A stretch of 64,000 bases of DNA from Brucella pecoris (GTDB lineage: Bacteria; Pseudomonadota; Alphaproteobacteria; Rhizobiales; Rhizobiaceae), in the NCBI RefSeq assembly GCF_006376675.1, contig NZ_VEWK01000002.1, positions 1 through 64,000 of the forward strand, given 5' to 3'. Position 1 is the stretch's first letter, and every line of letters starts with the position of its first letter. A model generated the notes under the pieces. The model was given only the letters and a program-made list of their open reading frames with translations, searched no databases and was not told the DNA's origin. Shown one piece after another: positions 46,929 through 55,374 of this stretch. The position numbers were made by a program, and so were the translations under genes.

Positions 46929-46943
46929 GATACAAAATGTATC
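46929..46943. promoter_or_regulatory. Palindrome related to the phage operator
   Basis: GATACA-AAA-TGTATC, a perfect 6-bp inverted repeat with a 3-base centre. It matches the operator except for one base in each half (A/T in place of G/C). It lies between the divergent acyltransferase pair and the sheath gene. Confidence 0.5.
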
Positions 46944-46944
46944 A

Positions 46945-46971
46945 ATGCCGCCAGTCTTTGGCGGCATTTTT
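46945..46971 (+). terminator. Rho-independent terminator 1 before the sheath gene
   Basis: A perfect 8-bp stem ATGCCGCC / GGCGGCAT, loop AGTCTTT, followed by a T5 run. It stops rightward transcripts crossing the acyltransferase pair in antisense. Confidence 0.8.
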
Positions 46972-46982
46972 GCAACGCTCAC

Positions 46983-47007
46983 AGCCCGGCCATCGTGCCA
47001 GGCTTTT
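46983..47007 (+). terminator. Terminator-like hairpin 2 before the sheath gene
   Basis: AGCCCGGC / GCCAGGCT with one mismatch, loop CATCGT, then TTTTGATTTT. Loop and stem sequence are shared with hairpin 3. Confidence 0.6.
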
Positions 47008-47024
47008 GATTTTACACCTGACCT

Positions 47025-47047
47025 ACCCGGCCATCGTGCCGGGTTTT
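47025..47047 (+). terminator. Terminator-like hairpin 3 before the sheath gene
   Basis: A perfect 7-bp stem ACCCGGC / GCCGGGT with loop CATCGT, then TTTTG. It lies 24 bases before the sheath ATG, so termination here would leave sheath without a transcript unless a promoter or antitermination acts. Confidence 0.6.
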
Positions 47048-47070
47048 GTCGTTTCTAAGGAGCCGATCAA

Positions 47071-48537
47071 ATGGCAGATATCTATCTTCACGGTGTTGAA
47101 ACGGTGGAGCAGAACAACGGCCCTCGCCCGGTCGAGACCATCGACACCGGTGTCATCGGCCTGCTTGGCGTTGCGCCTGATGCGGACCCGCTTCTCTGGC
47201 CGCTGAACACTGTTGTTCCCGTCTACGGTGCTGGTGGCGAAGTCAAAGGCCTCGGCGCAACTGGAACTTTGAAGGACGCGATTGACGGAATTTTCGACCA
47301 AGCCGGGCGCGTGTCGCAGACAATCCTCGTCGTTCGCGTCGAGGAAGGCGCGAACATCAACCAGACGATGAGCAACATCATCGGCGACGCGACGAGTTAC
47401 ACTGGCATGCATGCCCTGCGGACGGCGCAGGGAGAGCATGGCTTGAAGCCAAAGTTGCTCATTGCTCCGGGCTTCATGTCGCAACGACCGGCCGATGGCA
47501 TCAGCGCAATTGAGATCACGGCGGGTGGCGCAGGTTATACCTCCGTTCCGACAGTCACGATTACCGGTGCGGGATCTGGCGCTGAAGCCGTGGCAACGAT
47601 CAACTCCACGACCGGAGTGGTCGACGAGATCGTGATCACGAAGCCAGGCTTCGGTTACACCACAGCTCCAACGGTAACGCTGTCCGGCGGGGGTGCAACC
47701 ACCGATGCCACGGCAACCGCCGCAGTCGGTACGGTCGCTAACCCGGTGACCATGGAATTCCTCACGCTGGCGAACCGATTCCGCGCTGGCGTGATCAAGG
47801 ACTCCACCGCGACCACGACCTCAGCAGCAATCCAAGACCGCCTGGACTACGACACCGACCGCCTTCTGATTGTCGAGCCAATGGTCAAGGTATTCCGGGA
47901 TGCGGCTGTTGTAACCGAACCAGCCTCCGCCCGTGTCGCCGGTCTCCAAGCTCGGGTTGACTACAGCGAAGGGTTCTGGGTTTCCCCTTCGAACCATGTT
48001 GTCGAAGGCATCGTCGGCATTTCGCGACCGATAGAGCATTCGATCACGGACCCGTCGGCAGAGTCGCAACTCCTCAATAAGAATGCGATTGCCGCAATCG
48101 TTCGGGCACCGAGCGGCGGCTTCAAGCTGTGGGGCAGCCGAGTGCCTTCCTCGGACTCGTTGAAAAACTTCTGGTCGGTTCGCCGCGCCCACGACACGAT
48201 CATCGACTCGGTCGAGCTCGCGTCTGAAGCGTTCATCGACAAGCCGTTCAGCCTTCAGAACCTGACAGACATCGCAGAGACCGTGAACTCGGCACTCCGT
48301 CGATGGGCTGCCATGGGCGCAACGCTCGGCGGGCGCGTATGGCTCGACGTGTCTCTCAACACCAAGGAGACGTGGGCCTCGGGGCATCTCTACATCAGCT
48401 ACGACGCTGAAGCCCCTGCTCCGATCGAGCACATCACGTTCATGTTCTCGCGAAACACCGGCTACTACACGGTCCTTGCCGAGAATGCCGCTCGTGAAAT
48501 CGCTCGTCTGGCGGGCACTGCCCTCCAGACAGCGTAA
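47071..48537 (+). CDS. Contractile tail sheath protein (gpFI-like)
   Basis: 488 residues. The N-terminal core (VIGLLGVAPDADPLLWPLNT) and the C-terminal core (VEGIVGISRPIEHSITDPSA, RRWAAMGATLGGRVWLDVSL, TFMFSRNTGYYTVLAENAAR) are typical sheath. Residues about 147-228 carry an inserted domain of two beta repeats, GGAGYTSVPTVTITG and PGFGYTTAPTVTLSG, which should be exposed on the virion surface. AAGGAGCC precedes the ATG. Confidence 0.88.
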   Translation: MADIYLHGVETVEQNNGPRPVETIDTGVIGLLGVAPDADPLLWPLNTVVPVYGAGGEVKGLGATGTLKDAIDGIFDQAGRVSQTILVVRVEEGANINQTMSNIIGDATSYTGMHALRTAQGEHGLKPKLLIAPGFMSQRPADGISAIEITAGGAGYTSVPTVTITGAGSGAEAVATINSTTGVVDEIVITKPGFGYTTAPTVTLSGGGATTDATATAAVGTVANPVTMEFLTLANRFRAGVIKDSTATTTSAAIQDRLDYDTDRLLIVEPMVKVFRDAAVVTEPASARVAGLQARVDYSEGFWVSPSNHVVEGIVGISRPIEHSITDPSAESQLLNKNAIAAIVRAPSGGFKLWGSRVPSSDSLKNFWSVRRAHDTIIDSVELASEAFIDKPFSLQNLTDIAETVNSALRRWAAMGATLGGRVWLDVSLNTKETWASGHLYISYDAEAPAPIEHITFMFSRNTGYYTVLAENAAREIARLAGTALQTA

Positions 48538-48569
48538 CAAAACCTCCCGCACGATAAGGAGATCATCCA

Positions 48570-49079
48570 ATGCGGCATATCCTGCAAGGCTTCACCATGT
48601 TCATGGAAGGCCTCGACTTCGGTATCGACACGGAAGAGGTTGATCTGCCTCTTCCCCGCCCAATGACCCAGGAATATCGCGGCGGCGGTATGGACCTTGG
48701 CGTTTCACAGGCGATGTCGGCCATCGAAGCCCTCGAAGTCACCGTGAAGATGGCGGGGCACAACCCTGACATCATGAAGCGCATGGCCCTTCGTCCTGGG
48801 CTCACGACCCGCGTGACCTTCCGTGGCGGTATTCTTCGCGAGCTGGACGGCGGTATCGCAGCCCACGTCTGCATCGTGGAAGGTGCCATCAACGGCAGCT
48901 CGCGTGATCGCTGGCAGCGTGGCGAAAAAGGCGGCGTCGAGTTCGTCATGAACTCCATCAAGTACATGCGCTACGAGGCGGACACCGACGTCATCCATGA
49001 GCTTCAGGCATGGCCTCCGAAGCGCATCATCAACGGCGTTAACCAGCTCAATGAGCTGAACCAGGCGCTCGGCTACTAA
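48570..49079 (+). CDS. Tail tube protein (gpFII-like)
   Basis: 169 residues, normal length. HILQGFTMFMEGLDFGIDTE opens the tube fold; ALEVTVKMAGHNPDIMKRMA and TRVTFRGGILRELDGG follow, with EFVMNSIKYMRYEADTDVIH near the end. It forms the inner tube through which DNA exits. AAGGAGA lies before the ATG and gene order sheath-tube is P2-like. Confidence 0.88.
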   Translation: MRHILQGFTMFMEGLDFGIDTEEVDLPLPRPMTQEYRGGGMDLGVSQAMSAIEALEVTVKMAGHNPDIMKRMALRPGLTTRVTFRGGILRELDGGIAAHVCIVEGAINGSSRDRWQRGEKGGVEFVMNSIKYMRYEADTDVIHELQAWPPKRIINGVNQLNELNQALGY

Positions 49080-49109
49080 GCCGGGCGTTCTGCTTTTCAG
49101 GAGAGTGGA

Positions 49110-49547
49110 ATGAACCAGGTCACGAAGTCTCTCAGCCGAGAGGAAATCGCGAGGGTGGAAGCTCGCAAAGCTGAAACGAAAACACTGCAGGAGGCGATTG
49201 CAAAGACGCCTCCCCGGTTTGTGAATGGGGACGAGGGTCGACTGATGGTCGTCGATCTGGATTTCCCGGTCGAGTATGATGGAGTCACTTACAGCCAGAT
49301 TACCATCCGCCGCCCGGTCATCCGCGAATGGCGCGATTATATTCAGGCGTGCATCGACGCTGTGAATGAGCACGGCAAAGGCGCCGACGAACGTGTCGAC
49401 ATGCCGTGGATGAGCGCCCCAGCAGCTGTTCTTGAAAGCCTAGACTTTGTCGACGGTTCCCGTGTGGAGGCGGCGCAAGAAGGTTTTTTCGCGCAGTCAA
49501 CGTTACCCCACGAGGAGGGTACGGAGAACCAATCCCCGCCCGAATAG
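49110..49547 (+). CDS. Tail assembly protein gpE
   Basis: 145 residues, with PVEYDGVTYSQITIRRPVIR and the 'EWRDYIQACID' stretch typical of the gpE/T4-like tail assembly protein group. Ribosomes that do not shift frame make this form. A slippery T-TTT-TTC at 49484-49490 lies 19 codons before the stop. AGGAGAG precedes the ATG. It precedes the tape-measure gene, where the E and E+E' products act as tail chaperones in P2. Confidence 0.8.
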   Translation: MNQVTKSLSREEIARVEARKAETKTLQEAIAKTPPRFVNGDEGRLMVVDLDFPVEYDGVTYSQITIRRPVIREWRDYIQACIDAVNEHGKGADERVDMPWMSAPAAVLESLDFVDGSRVEAAQEGFFAQSTLPHEEGTENQSPPE

Positions 49548-49675
49548 AAGCGTGGCTCAGCATCTCCTACAAGGTAATGCGCGAGAGCAACGGCGGGGTA
49601 TCCCTTGAATCCATTCTGGACATGACCTTCCCGCAGCTTGTCGAGCTATGGGCCGAGGCTATCCAGCTACAGTAG
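49110..49675 (+). CDS. Frameshift product gpE+E' (-1 shift at 49484-49490)
   Basis: Reading gpE to TTC at 49488-49490 and slipping back one base on T-TTT-TTC (TTT TTC can re-pair as TTT TTT), translation continues with CGC GCA GTC at 49490 for 61 more codons to TAG at 49673. The extension reads IEAWLSISYKVMRESNG and LESILDMTFPQLVELWAEAI, a well-formed helical protein of the gpE' type, with no start codon of its own. P2 uses T-TTT-TTG at the same place. The product, about 188 residues, would be the minor chaperone that loads the tape measure. Confidence 0.75.
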
Positions 49676-49685
49676 GTGGATAGTT

Positions 49686-52517
49686 ATGGCATCTCGTGTT
49701 GCTACCCTTCGTCTTCAGCTGATTGATTCCGCGAGTGGCACGGCCAAGAAAACCTCGGAAGCCCTCAAGGGACTTGAGTCCACGATTTCCAAGCTCGGGC
49801 GCAACGGTGTGGCCGGCGCGAAGAACTTGGGAAACCAGCTCGACTACTTACGCCGTAAGGCTGCGGCCGTCGGTGATTTCAAAGACCTGCGCCGTGGTCT
49901 GGCTCAGACCTACGGCCAGTTCCGTCAGGCGCGCACTCACGCCAAGCAGCTCGAGCAGGCTCTTGCATCGGTTTCCAAGCCGACAGCTAAGATGAATGCC
50001 GACATGCGCTCGGCGCGTAGCGCTTTGAAGGCAGCGACGTCAGCGTTCAAGGATCAGCGTTCGGCCGTTCGTTCGGCCGAGCAGGCACTGAGATCCTTCA
50101 GCGTCAACAGCCGCACCGGGATTTCCGCATCGCAGCGTCAAGTCCGAAACGAGATGGCGCAGACCATCCGCAAAATGCGCGAGATGGAGCGTGAGGCCCG
50201 TAAGCCGAAGCGCCCGCCATCACCACCCGGTCGGTCGAGCGGTCCTTCGGTTGGAGGAGTCGTAGCAGGCGCAGCTGGTGGGTATGTAGCACACCGCGCA
50301 GGTGGTGTTGCCCGCAACGCATTCCTGGACACGGTCTCTTACGATCAGGCGAAGGCTTATCGTGATGCTCTCGGCTATGATGCGTTTGACGCCAAGGGCC
50401 GCGAGGCCATGAACGCGCAGTCTGAGAAGATCGGTTATGAAACGCGCTTCACCAACGCGGACGTTGTCCGTGGGCAGGTAGGCTTGCTGCAGGGTGGTAT
50501 CCGTGATGCGGACGCTATCATCAACGCCATGCGCCCGATCACGGACTACGCTCTGGCTATGGGCGTCAGCTTGGAAGAGGCGACGGAAACAGTTCGAAGC
50601 TCCACACAGATTCGTCAGATCTCGCTGACCGATGCGAAGGCTGTCACCACATTCGTTGACAGCTTGGTCTGGATGGCGAAGAACGCCGGTATGGATGACA
50701 GCGACGTTCGCCAGTATGTCCGATACGGCGGCAGCGCCATGCAGAGCGTGGGGCTGTCTGATCCAGTTGCCAACGCCATGGGCGTCGTGCTTCGCCGTTC
50801 TGGCTATAAGGGCGACGAGGCTGGTGTGTTCGCACGTACGGCCGCTGCAAAGCTCGGCGCTCCGACCAACCCCGGCCGACTGGCTCTTCAAACGATGGGC
50901 CTGAACTTCGATGACTACGTGACACAGCCAGAGGCCTTTAAGGTCGGCGGCATCGACAAGATGATCCAGGAAAACTTCGGTGTCCGTCTGGGCAAGGAGA
51001 TGCAGGATAAGATCACGAAGTACATCGAGGAAGGCACCTTCTTCAACGAGGATCTCGGGGAAGATATGCCTGTCGGTAGTGACCGCGGCATGTTCACTTC
51101 TGGAATCATGGACATCATCGAGCCAGCGTTTGGCAAGATGTCAGCCAAGGACAAGAAGGATCTCGCCAAAAAGCTCGGTGACTTCCACAAGTTCAGTGCG
51201 GAGAGCGTCGACTCCGAGCGCTTGCTTATGGATATCCTCAAGTCCGATCCCACGATTGCTCAGCTCAATGCGTTCTTCACACAGAGACAGGGCTCACGAG
51301 CCAGCGTGCTCGCAAACAGATTCCCTGAGCTGCAGAATGCCATCCAGCTTATGCAGAACACCCCAGAGGGGATCACCAACAAGATCGGCGTTAAGGCGAA
51401 CGAAGGTCTCTACGGTGACTACACCCGTGCGACGGGTGCGGTGGAAACGGCGCTCATCAAGATCGTCTCCGATTGGGAAAAGCCGATCAGCGGCGCGCTC
51501 AAGGGTGTAGACTATCTGGCATCCGAGTTCACACAGCTGAGTGAAACCACCCGTCGGGTCATTGAAGCTTTGGGTGCTCTCGCCCTCGCTGCCGGTGGCT
51601 ACGCAGCCATGCAGGCAGGACGCGGTCTTCTTGGTCGAATCCTTGGTGGCGGCGCAGGTGCTGCCGCCTCGACGGCAGGAGGTGCGGCGGCTGGTGCGGC
51701 TGGCGGTGGGATCATAAAGAGCGCCCTCAAGCTCGGTGGGCGGGTAGTCGCCAGTCCGCTTGGTGCAGGCGCCATTACAGCTACGGCTCTTAACCAGACC
51801 GACCCAGACGGAAACCTATGGGGGCTGACAAGCGGCGTTGACGCATGGGTGGAAAAGCACACGGGTATTAACCCTTCGAACGTTCAGCTCGGACGCAAGC
51901 GCACACCCCAGGAATCTCTTGAGGTCGACATCTCGCAGCAGACAGCTCAATGGCCTATCGCCGCTCAACAAGGAATGCGCGAGTATATCGGCGTTCTTAT
52001 GCAGGGCGGCGCAGAGGCTGAGAGCAAGGCCACGGCCACCGGCGAGCAGATCAAACAGGCTCTGACGGTTAATGGCGCACTGACAATCGATACCGGCCAG
52101 CTCGAAAGAGCACTGGGTATGGCACGTCAGTTTGCCGCTGTGGCCCGTGGCGGTAGCGCTGCGGCACCAGCCGTGTCGCCGTCTGGCGGCTCCCTTGATC
52201 CGAAGCTCGACGGCAAGCGAGCGGCAGGCGGTCCTGTGAAGGCAGGCGGCGTGTACCAGATCAACGAGCGTGGGCAGGAGATTTTCGTACCGGGATCTAA
52301 CGGAACGATCATCCCGAACCACAAGATCGGTGGCGGCGGGGTGACTGTTCATGCGCCGATCAACCTCGGCGGCATAACTGTCGGTGCTGGCGCAGATGCT
52401 GCCAGCATCAAGGCTGCGGTCCAGCAAGGAGTCGATCAGGCTGTCAGTCAGCTTGATGCGAAATTGCGGCGCTCTCTCGAAGTCGCATTCACCAACATAG
52501 CTTATGGAGATGCGTGA
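49686..52517 (+). CDS. Tail tape measure protein
   Basis: 943 residues. A helical, coiled-coil N-terminus (RKAAAVGDFKDLRRGLAQTY; ALKAATSAFKDQRSAVRSAE) is followed by a Gly/Ala-rich stretch at about 205-225 and a globular phage-tail-measure region (NAFLDTVSYDQAKAYRDALG, ADAIINAMRPITDYALAMGV). Hydrophobic Ala/Gly segments (ALGALALAAGGYAAMQ) lie at about 640-660. Length sets tail length. ATG 49686 with GGTGG upstream is chosen over a longer frame that starts inside the gpE' coding region. Confidence 0.88.
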   Translation: MASRVATLRLQLIDSASGTAKKTSEALKGLESTISKLGRNGVAGAKNLGNQLDYLRRKAAAVGDFKDLRRGLAQTYGQFRQARTHAKQLEQALASVSKPTAKMNADMRSARSALKAATSAFKDQRSAVRSAEQALRSFSVNSRTGISASQRQVRNEMAQTIRKMREMEREARKPKRPPSPPGRSSGPSVGGVVAGAAGGYVAHRAGGVARNAFLDTVSYDQAKAYRDALGYDAFDAKGREAMNAQSEKIGYETRFTNADVVRGQVGLLQGGIRDADAIINAMRPITDYALAMGVSLEEATETVRSSTQIRQISLTDAKAVTTFVDSLVWMAKNAGMDDSDVRQYVRYGGSAMQSVGLSDPVANAMGVVLRRSGYKGDEAGVFARTAAAKLGAPTNPGRLALQTMGLNFDDYVTQPEAFKVGGIDKMIQENFGVRLGKEMQDKITKYIEEGTFFNEDLGEDMPVGSDRGMFTSGIMDIIEPAFGKMSAKDKKDLAKKLGDFHKFSAESVDSERLLMDILKSDPTIAQLNAFFTQRQGSRASVLANRFPELQNAIQLMQNTPEGITNKIGVKANEGLYGDYTRATGAVETALIKIVSDWEKPISGALKGVDYLASEFTQLSETTRRVIEALGALALAAGGYAAMQAGRGLLGRILGGGAGAAASTAGGAAAGAAGGGIIKSALKLGGRVVASPLGAGAITATALNQTDPDGNLWGLTSGVDAWVEKHTGINPSNVQLGRKRTPQESLEVDISQQTAQWPIAAQQGMREYIGVLMQGGAEAESKATATGEQIKQALTVNGALTIDTGQLERALGMARQFAAVARGGSAAAPAVSPSGGSLDPKLDGKRAAGGPVKAGGVYQINERGQEIFVPGSNGTIIPNHKIGGGGVTVHAPINLGGITVGAGADAASIKAAVQQGVDQAVSQLDAKLRRSLEVAFTNIAYGDA

Positions 52518-53014
52518 TGCTTATGGCATGGGGACCGTTCCGGTTCACAGTACCGAACTATTCGGTAGAGACAGTCCGACGGTCCCTGTCGCCGCGCATG
52601 GAGGAGCAGCCCGTTATCGGCGCCGCTCCTCTTCTCCATCGGTTAGGTCCGGGCGCAGAGGAGATCACCCTCGAGTCAACATTTCATCCCCGGCACTTCA
52701 ACGGCCGGGGGCTGTCCCAGCTCGCCGGAGTGCGTGAGGCGGTTAACGCTCTAGTCCCTCTTCATCTCGTTCACGTTAACAGCGCAGGCCAGAACATATT
52801 CGGTCAATGGCTGGCGACGTCGATCAGCAATGAGGAGACCACCTTCGACACAGCGGGGACTCCACAGACGGTGACGGTCACCCTCGCAATGAAGCGGTAC
52901 GACCAGTCAGCCGCTCGTCTGGCAGCGCTATCGTTGTCTGCAGGTGGCATCTCGTTGTCCGCAGGCATAGGCGCAGGCGGATCATTCAACGTTTCACTGA
53001 GGCTCGGGTTCTAA
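52517..53014 (+). CDS. Tail completion protein gpU
   Basis: 165 residues. MAWGPFRFTVPNYSVETVRR is the gpU opening, RHFNGRGLSQLAGVREAVNA and FGQWLATSISNEETTFDTAG are further conserved stretches. In P2-like phages gpU caps the tail. ATG 52517 shares one base with the tape-measure stop (TGATG); the adjoining GTG at 52514 is a possible alternative. Confidence 0.82.
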   Translation: MLMAWGPFRFTVPNYSVETVRRSLSPRMEEQPVIGAAPLLHRLGPGAEEITLESTFHPRHFNGRGLSQLAGVREAVNALVPLHLVHVNSAGQNIFGQWLATSISNEETTFDTAGTPQTVTVTLAMKRYDQSAARLAALSLSAGGISLSAGIGAGGSFNVSLRLGF

Positions 53015-54153
53015 TGCCAGTCCCTAAATTCTCGATCAGCGCCAATGGCGTAGACATCACTGATCGGCTTGCAGGCTCCGGTGTCAGCATGACCATCACA
53101 GATGGCGTGGGAACAAGATCGGATACCCTGTCCATCGTCCTGGATGACATTGACGGTTCGATCGCTGCGCCAAAGACCGGCGCGGTGCTTAACCCGATTG
53201 GCGGGTACGAAGGGCAGATGCGGGATTTCGGCCTGTTCTCCGTGGACTCGGTGGTCTTTACGGGCTGGCCGCAGCAGATACAGATTCAGGCGAAGTCCGT
53301 CGCAGCAAAGTCCCTCACAAAGCAACGAGAGCCAAAGGCATATCCCAAGAAAGACTTCCCAACATACGGGGATATTTTTGCAGATATCGCCGGGCGCGTA
53401 GGTTTGTCTCTCAGCATTTCGGACGGCATCAAAGCCACCGTCAACGTCTATGAGGCGCAGACCGAGGAAAGCTCGGTCGAGTTTATGACGCGCATAGGCG
53501 AGAAGCTTAACGCGTCCGTTTCCGTCAAGGCTGGACATGTTGCTGTAGTTGCTCGCGGCGATGGCAAGAGCGCTACTGGCGCGTTCTTACCTGACATAAT
53601 CGTAGCCCGTGGCAAAAACCTCTTGAGCTATTCCGTCACAGAGAAGGATGAGCCAAAGCACAGCAAGGTCGAGGCATCCTACTACGACAGGAAGAAAAAC
53701 AAGAAGGAGACGGTCGAGGTTTCGACCGGACTTGAGGGGCCGACGTTCTCGATCCGTGTTCCACTTCAGGACAAGGACGAAGCCGAGCGTCGAGCCGACT
53801 CCGAGGCTAAGAAATTACAGCGGAGTGCCGCAGAGGCATCGTTCGAAATCAACGGGGAGCCTTTTGCTCAGGCAGGAGCCAACGTCATTGCCAGTGGATG
53901 CAGGTCGAATGTTGACGGGGCTTGGTTGGCTGAGACCGTGACGCACAACTTCTCCGCCAGCGGCGCGTACAAAACGTCCATCTCCTGCAAGAAGCCTAAT
54001 AAAAGCGGTTCTGGCTCTGGCAAGAATGGCTCTTCCTCATCGTCGGCATCGGCAGGGAAGACAAACCCCGCAGGATCTACGCCTCGGAGCACTCCGCAAT
54101 ATGAAGCGGGCGTGCCAAGCCTGACCGGCGATCCCGGCTCCAACATTGGATAG
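53014..54153 (+). CDS. Late control / baseplate hub protein gpD
   Basis: 379 residues. VDITDRLAGSGVSMTITDGV and LDDIDGSIAAPKTGAVLNPI form the first hub barrel; FFADIAGRVG-like DIFADIAGRVGLSLSISDGI and ESSVEFMTRIGEKLNASVSV are typical gpD, with RADSEAKKLQRSAAEASFEI further on. The C-terminal 60 residues are a Ser/Gly/Lys-rich tail. gpD trimers form the central hub under the spike. Its ATG shares one base with the gpU stop. Confidence 0.85.
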   Translation: MPVPKFSISANGVDITDRLAGSGVSMTITDGVGTRSDTLSIVLDDIDGSIAAPKTGAVLNPIGGYEGQMRDFGLFSVDSVVFTGWPQQIQIQAKSVAAKSLTKQREPKAYPKKDFPTYGDIFADIAGRVGLSLSISDGIKATVNVYEAQTEESSVEFMTRIGEKLNASVSVKAGHVAVVARGDGKSATGAFLPDIIVARGKNLLSYSVTEKDEPKHSKVEASYYDRKKNKKETVEVSTGLEGPTFSIRVPLQDKDEAERRADSEAKKLQRSAAEASFEINGEPFAQAGANVIASGCRSNVDGAWLAETVTHNFSASGAYKTSISCKKPNKSGSGSGKNGSSSSSASAGKTNPAGSTPRSTPQYEAGVPSLTGDPGSNIG

Positions 54154-54156
54154 GAG

Positions 54157-54405
54157 ATGGCAATGCTGAACCGCGTCGTCACGAGCTTAACCGGGGAAAA
54201 GGTTTACATCACGATCGACGGTGATGTCCTCGACGCCATCGCATACGCCTACTACGGCAAGCACGGGAAAAATACCGAGGCTTTGATGGAAGCGAACGCT
54301 GACCTGCTGGCATACGGCCCGACCCTTCCGGCCGGTCTGCGGGTCAAGCTCCCCACGATATCCCAGGAAGAACAGGCACAGGCGTTTAAAACCCTGTGGG
54401 ACTGA
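54157..54405 (+). CDS. Tail protein gpX (LysM-like)
   Basis: 82 residues. KVYITIDGDVLDAIAYAYYG, LMEANADLLAYGPTLPAGLR and VKLPTISQ match the small gpX family, a LysM-like fold (DxLDxIAxxxYG ... NPxLxxxGPxLPAGxxIxLP). It may bind the hub or peptidoglycan. It is the last tail gene before the lysis block. Confidence 0.85.
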   Translation: MAMLNRVVTSLTGEKVYITIDGDVLDAIAYAYYGKHGKNTEALMEANADLLAYGPTLPAGLRVKLPTISQEEQAQAFKTLWD

Positions 54406-54494
54406 TCGTCTCCCTCACGGGATGACGTAGCCCGCCTGCTTCCCCTTCCACCCGGAGCGGGCGGGCACACCAAACACCATTCAGGAGAAACATC

Positions 54495-55334
54495 ATGTCG
54501 CGCATTCCGGCGCAATGGATGCCGCACGTCCCTATGAAGCGGATCATCTGCCATTGGACGGCTGGCACCAACACTGCCAACGACGTCGACAAGAAAGCTT
54601 ATCACATCCTCGTGCAGGGTGACGGGTCGACTGTCCGAGGGGTCGCTTCCATTGCAGCGAACTCCGGCAAGCTGACCGATAGCTATGCGGCGCACACGCT
54701 CAACTGCAATACGGATTCCATCGGGATCTCGATGTGCGGCATGGCTGGCGCTGTGGAGTCACCGTTCATTGCCGGCAAGTATCCGATTACGAAAGTGCAA
54801 TGGGATGCTCTGGTAGAAGCAGTGGCCGAGCTGGCTGCCACCTACGGGATCGAGGTCACGCCGAAGACGATCCTGTTTCACGCCGAGGTCCAGACGAACC
54901 TTGGTATCAAGCAGAAAAACAAGTGGGACGTTACCCGCTTGCCATTCGACGGTAGCATTACCGGCGCGACCCACATTGGCAACCGCATGCGTTCGGAGGT
55001 TTCCGCGCGCATGAAGGGCGGCTCTACGGTCGCTCTCGAGCCTATGCCCGTCGGCGGCATGGCCCAAGCCGTCACCCTCGCCAAAACCCGAACGCAGAAG
55101 GGTGGCCCGGACACCGGAAGTATCCCCGCAGGCACGACTGTTGAAGTGGTCGCGGTCGATGGGATGCTCATCCAGATCGAGACTCCGGCTGGCTATCTCG
55201 TATGGGCTGACCGCAGCGACTTCGATGTGGTCGACGGCCCGGCAGTCGAGACAGACACCAAGCCGAACCCGAAGCGTCAGAAAATCGCAGAGATCCGCAG
55301 GCTGCTCGACAGTCTCGAAGCTGACCTCGCCTGA
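54495..55334 (+). CDS. Endolysin, N-acetylmuramoyl-L-alanine amidase with SH3-like domain
   Basis: 279 residues. Residues 1-165 form an amidase-2/PGRP-type domain: RIICHWTAGTN with the first zinc His, ILFHAEVQTNLGIKQKNKWD with the second His, and WDVTRLPFDG with the last ligand. Residues about 195-245 are SH3-like (VTLAKTRTQKGGPDTGSIPA, VEVVAVDG, GYLVWADRSDF), probably cell-wall binding. A Lys-rich helical tail ends it. It has no signal peptide, so a holin is needed for release. CAGGAGA precedes the ATG. Confidence 0.88.
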   Translation: MSRIPAQWMPHVPMKRIICHWTAGTNTANDVDKKAYHILVQGDGSTVRGVASIAANSGKLTDSYAAHTLNCNTDSIGISMCGMAGAVESPFIAGKYPITKVQWDALVEAVAELAATYGIEVTPKTILFHAEVQTNLGIKQKNKWDVTRLPFDGSITGATHIGNRMRSEVSARMKGGSTVALEPMPVGGMAQAVTLAKTRTQKGGPDTGSIPAGTTVEVVAVDGMLIQIETPAGYLVWADRSDFDVVDGPAVETDTKPNPKRQKIAEIRRLLDSLEADLA

Positions 55335-55374
55335 CCAATCAGCCGCCCAGGCGGTCCTTTAAGGAGTAATCCCC

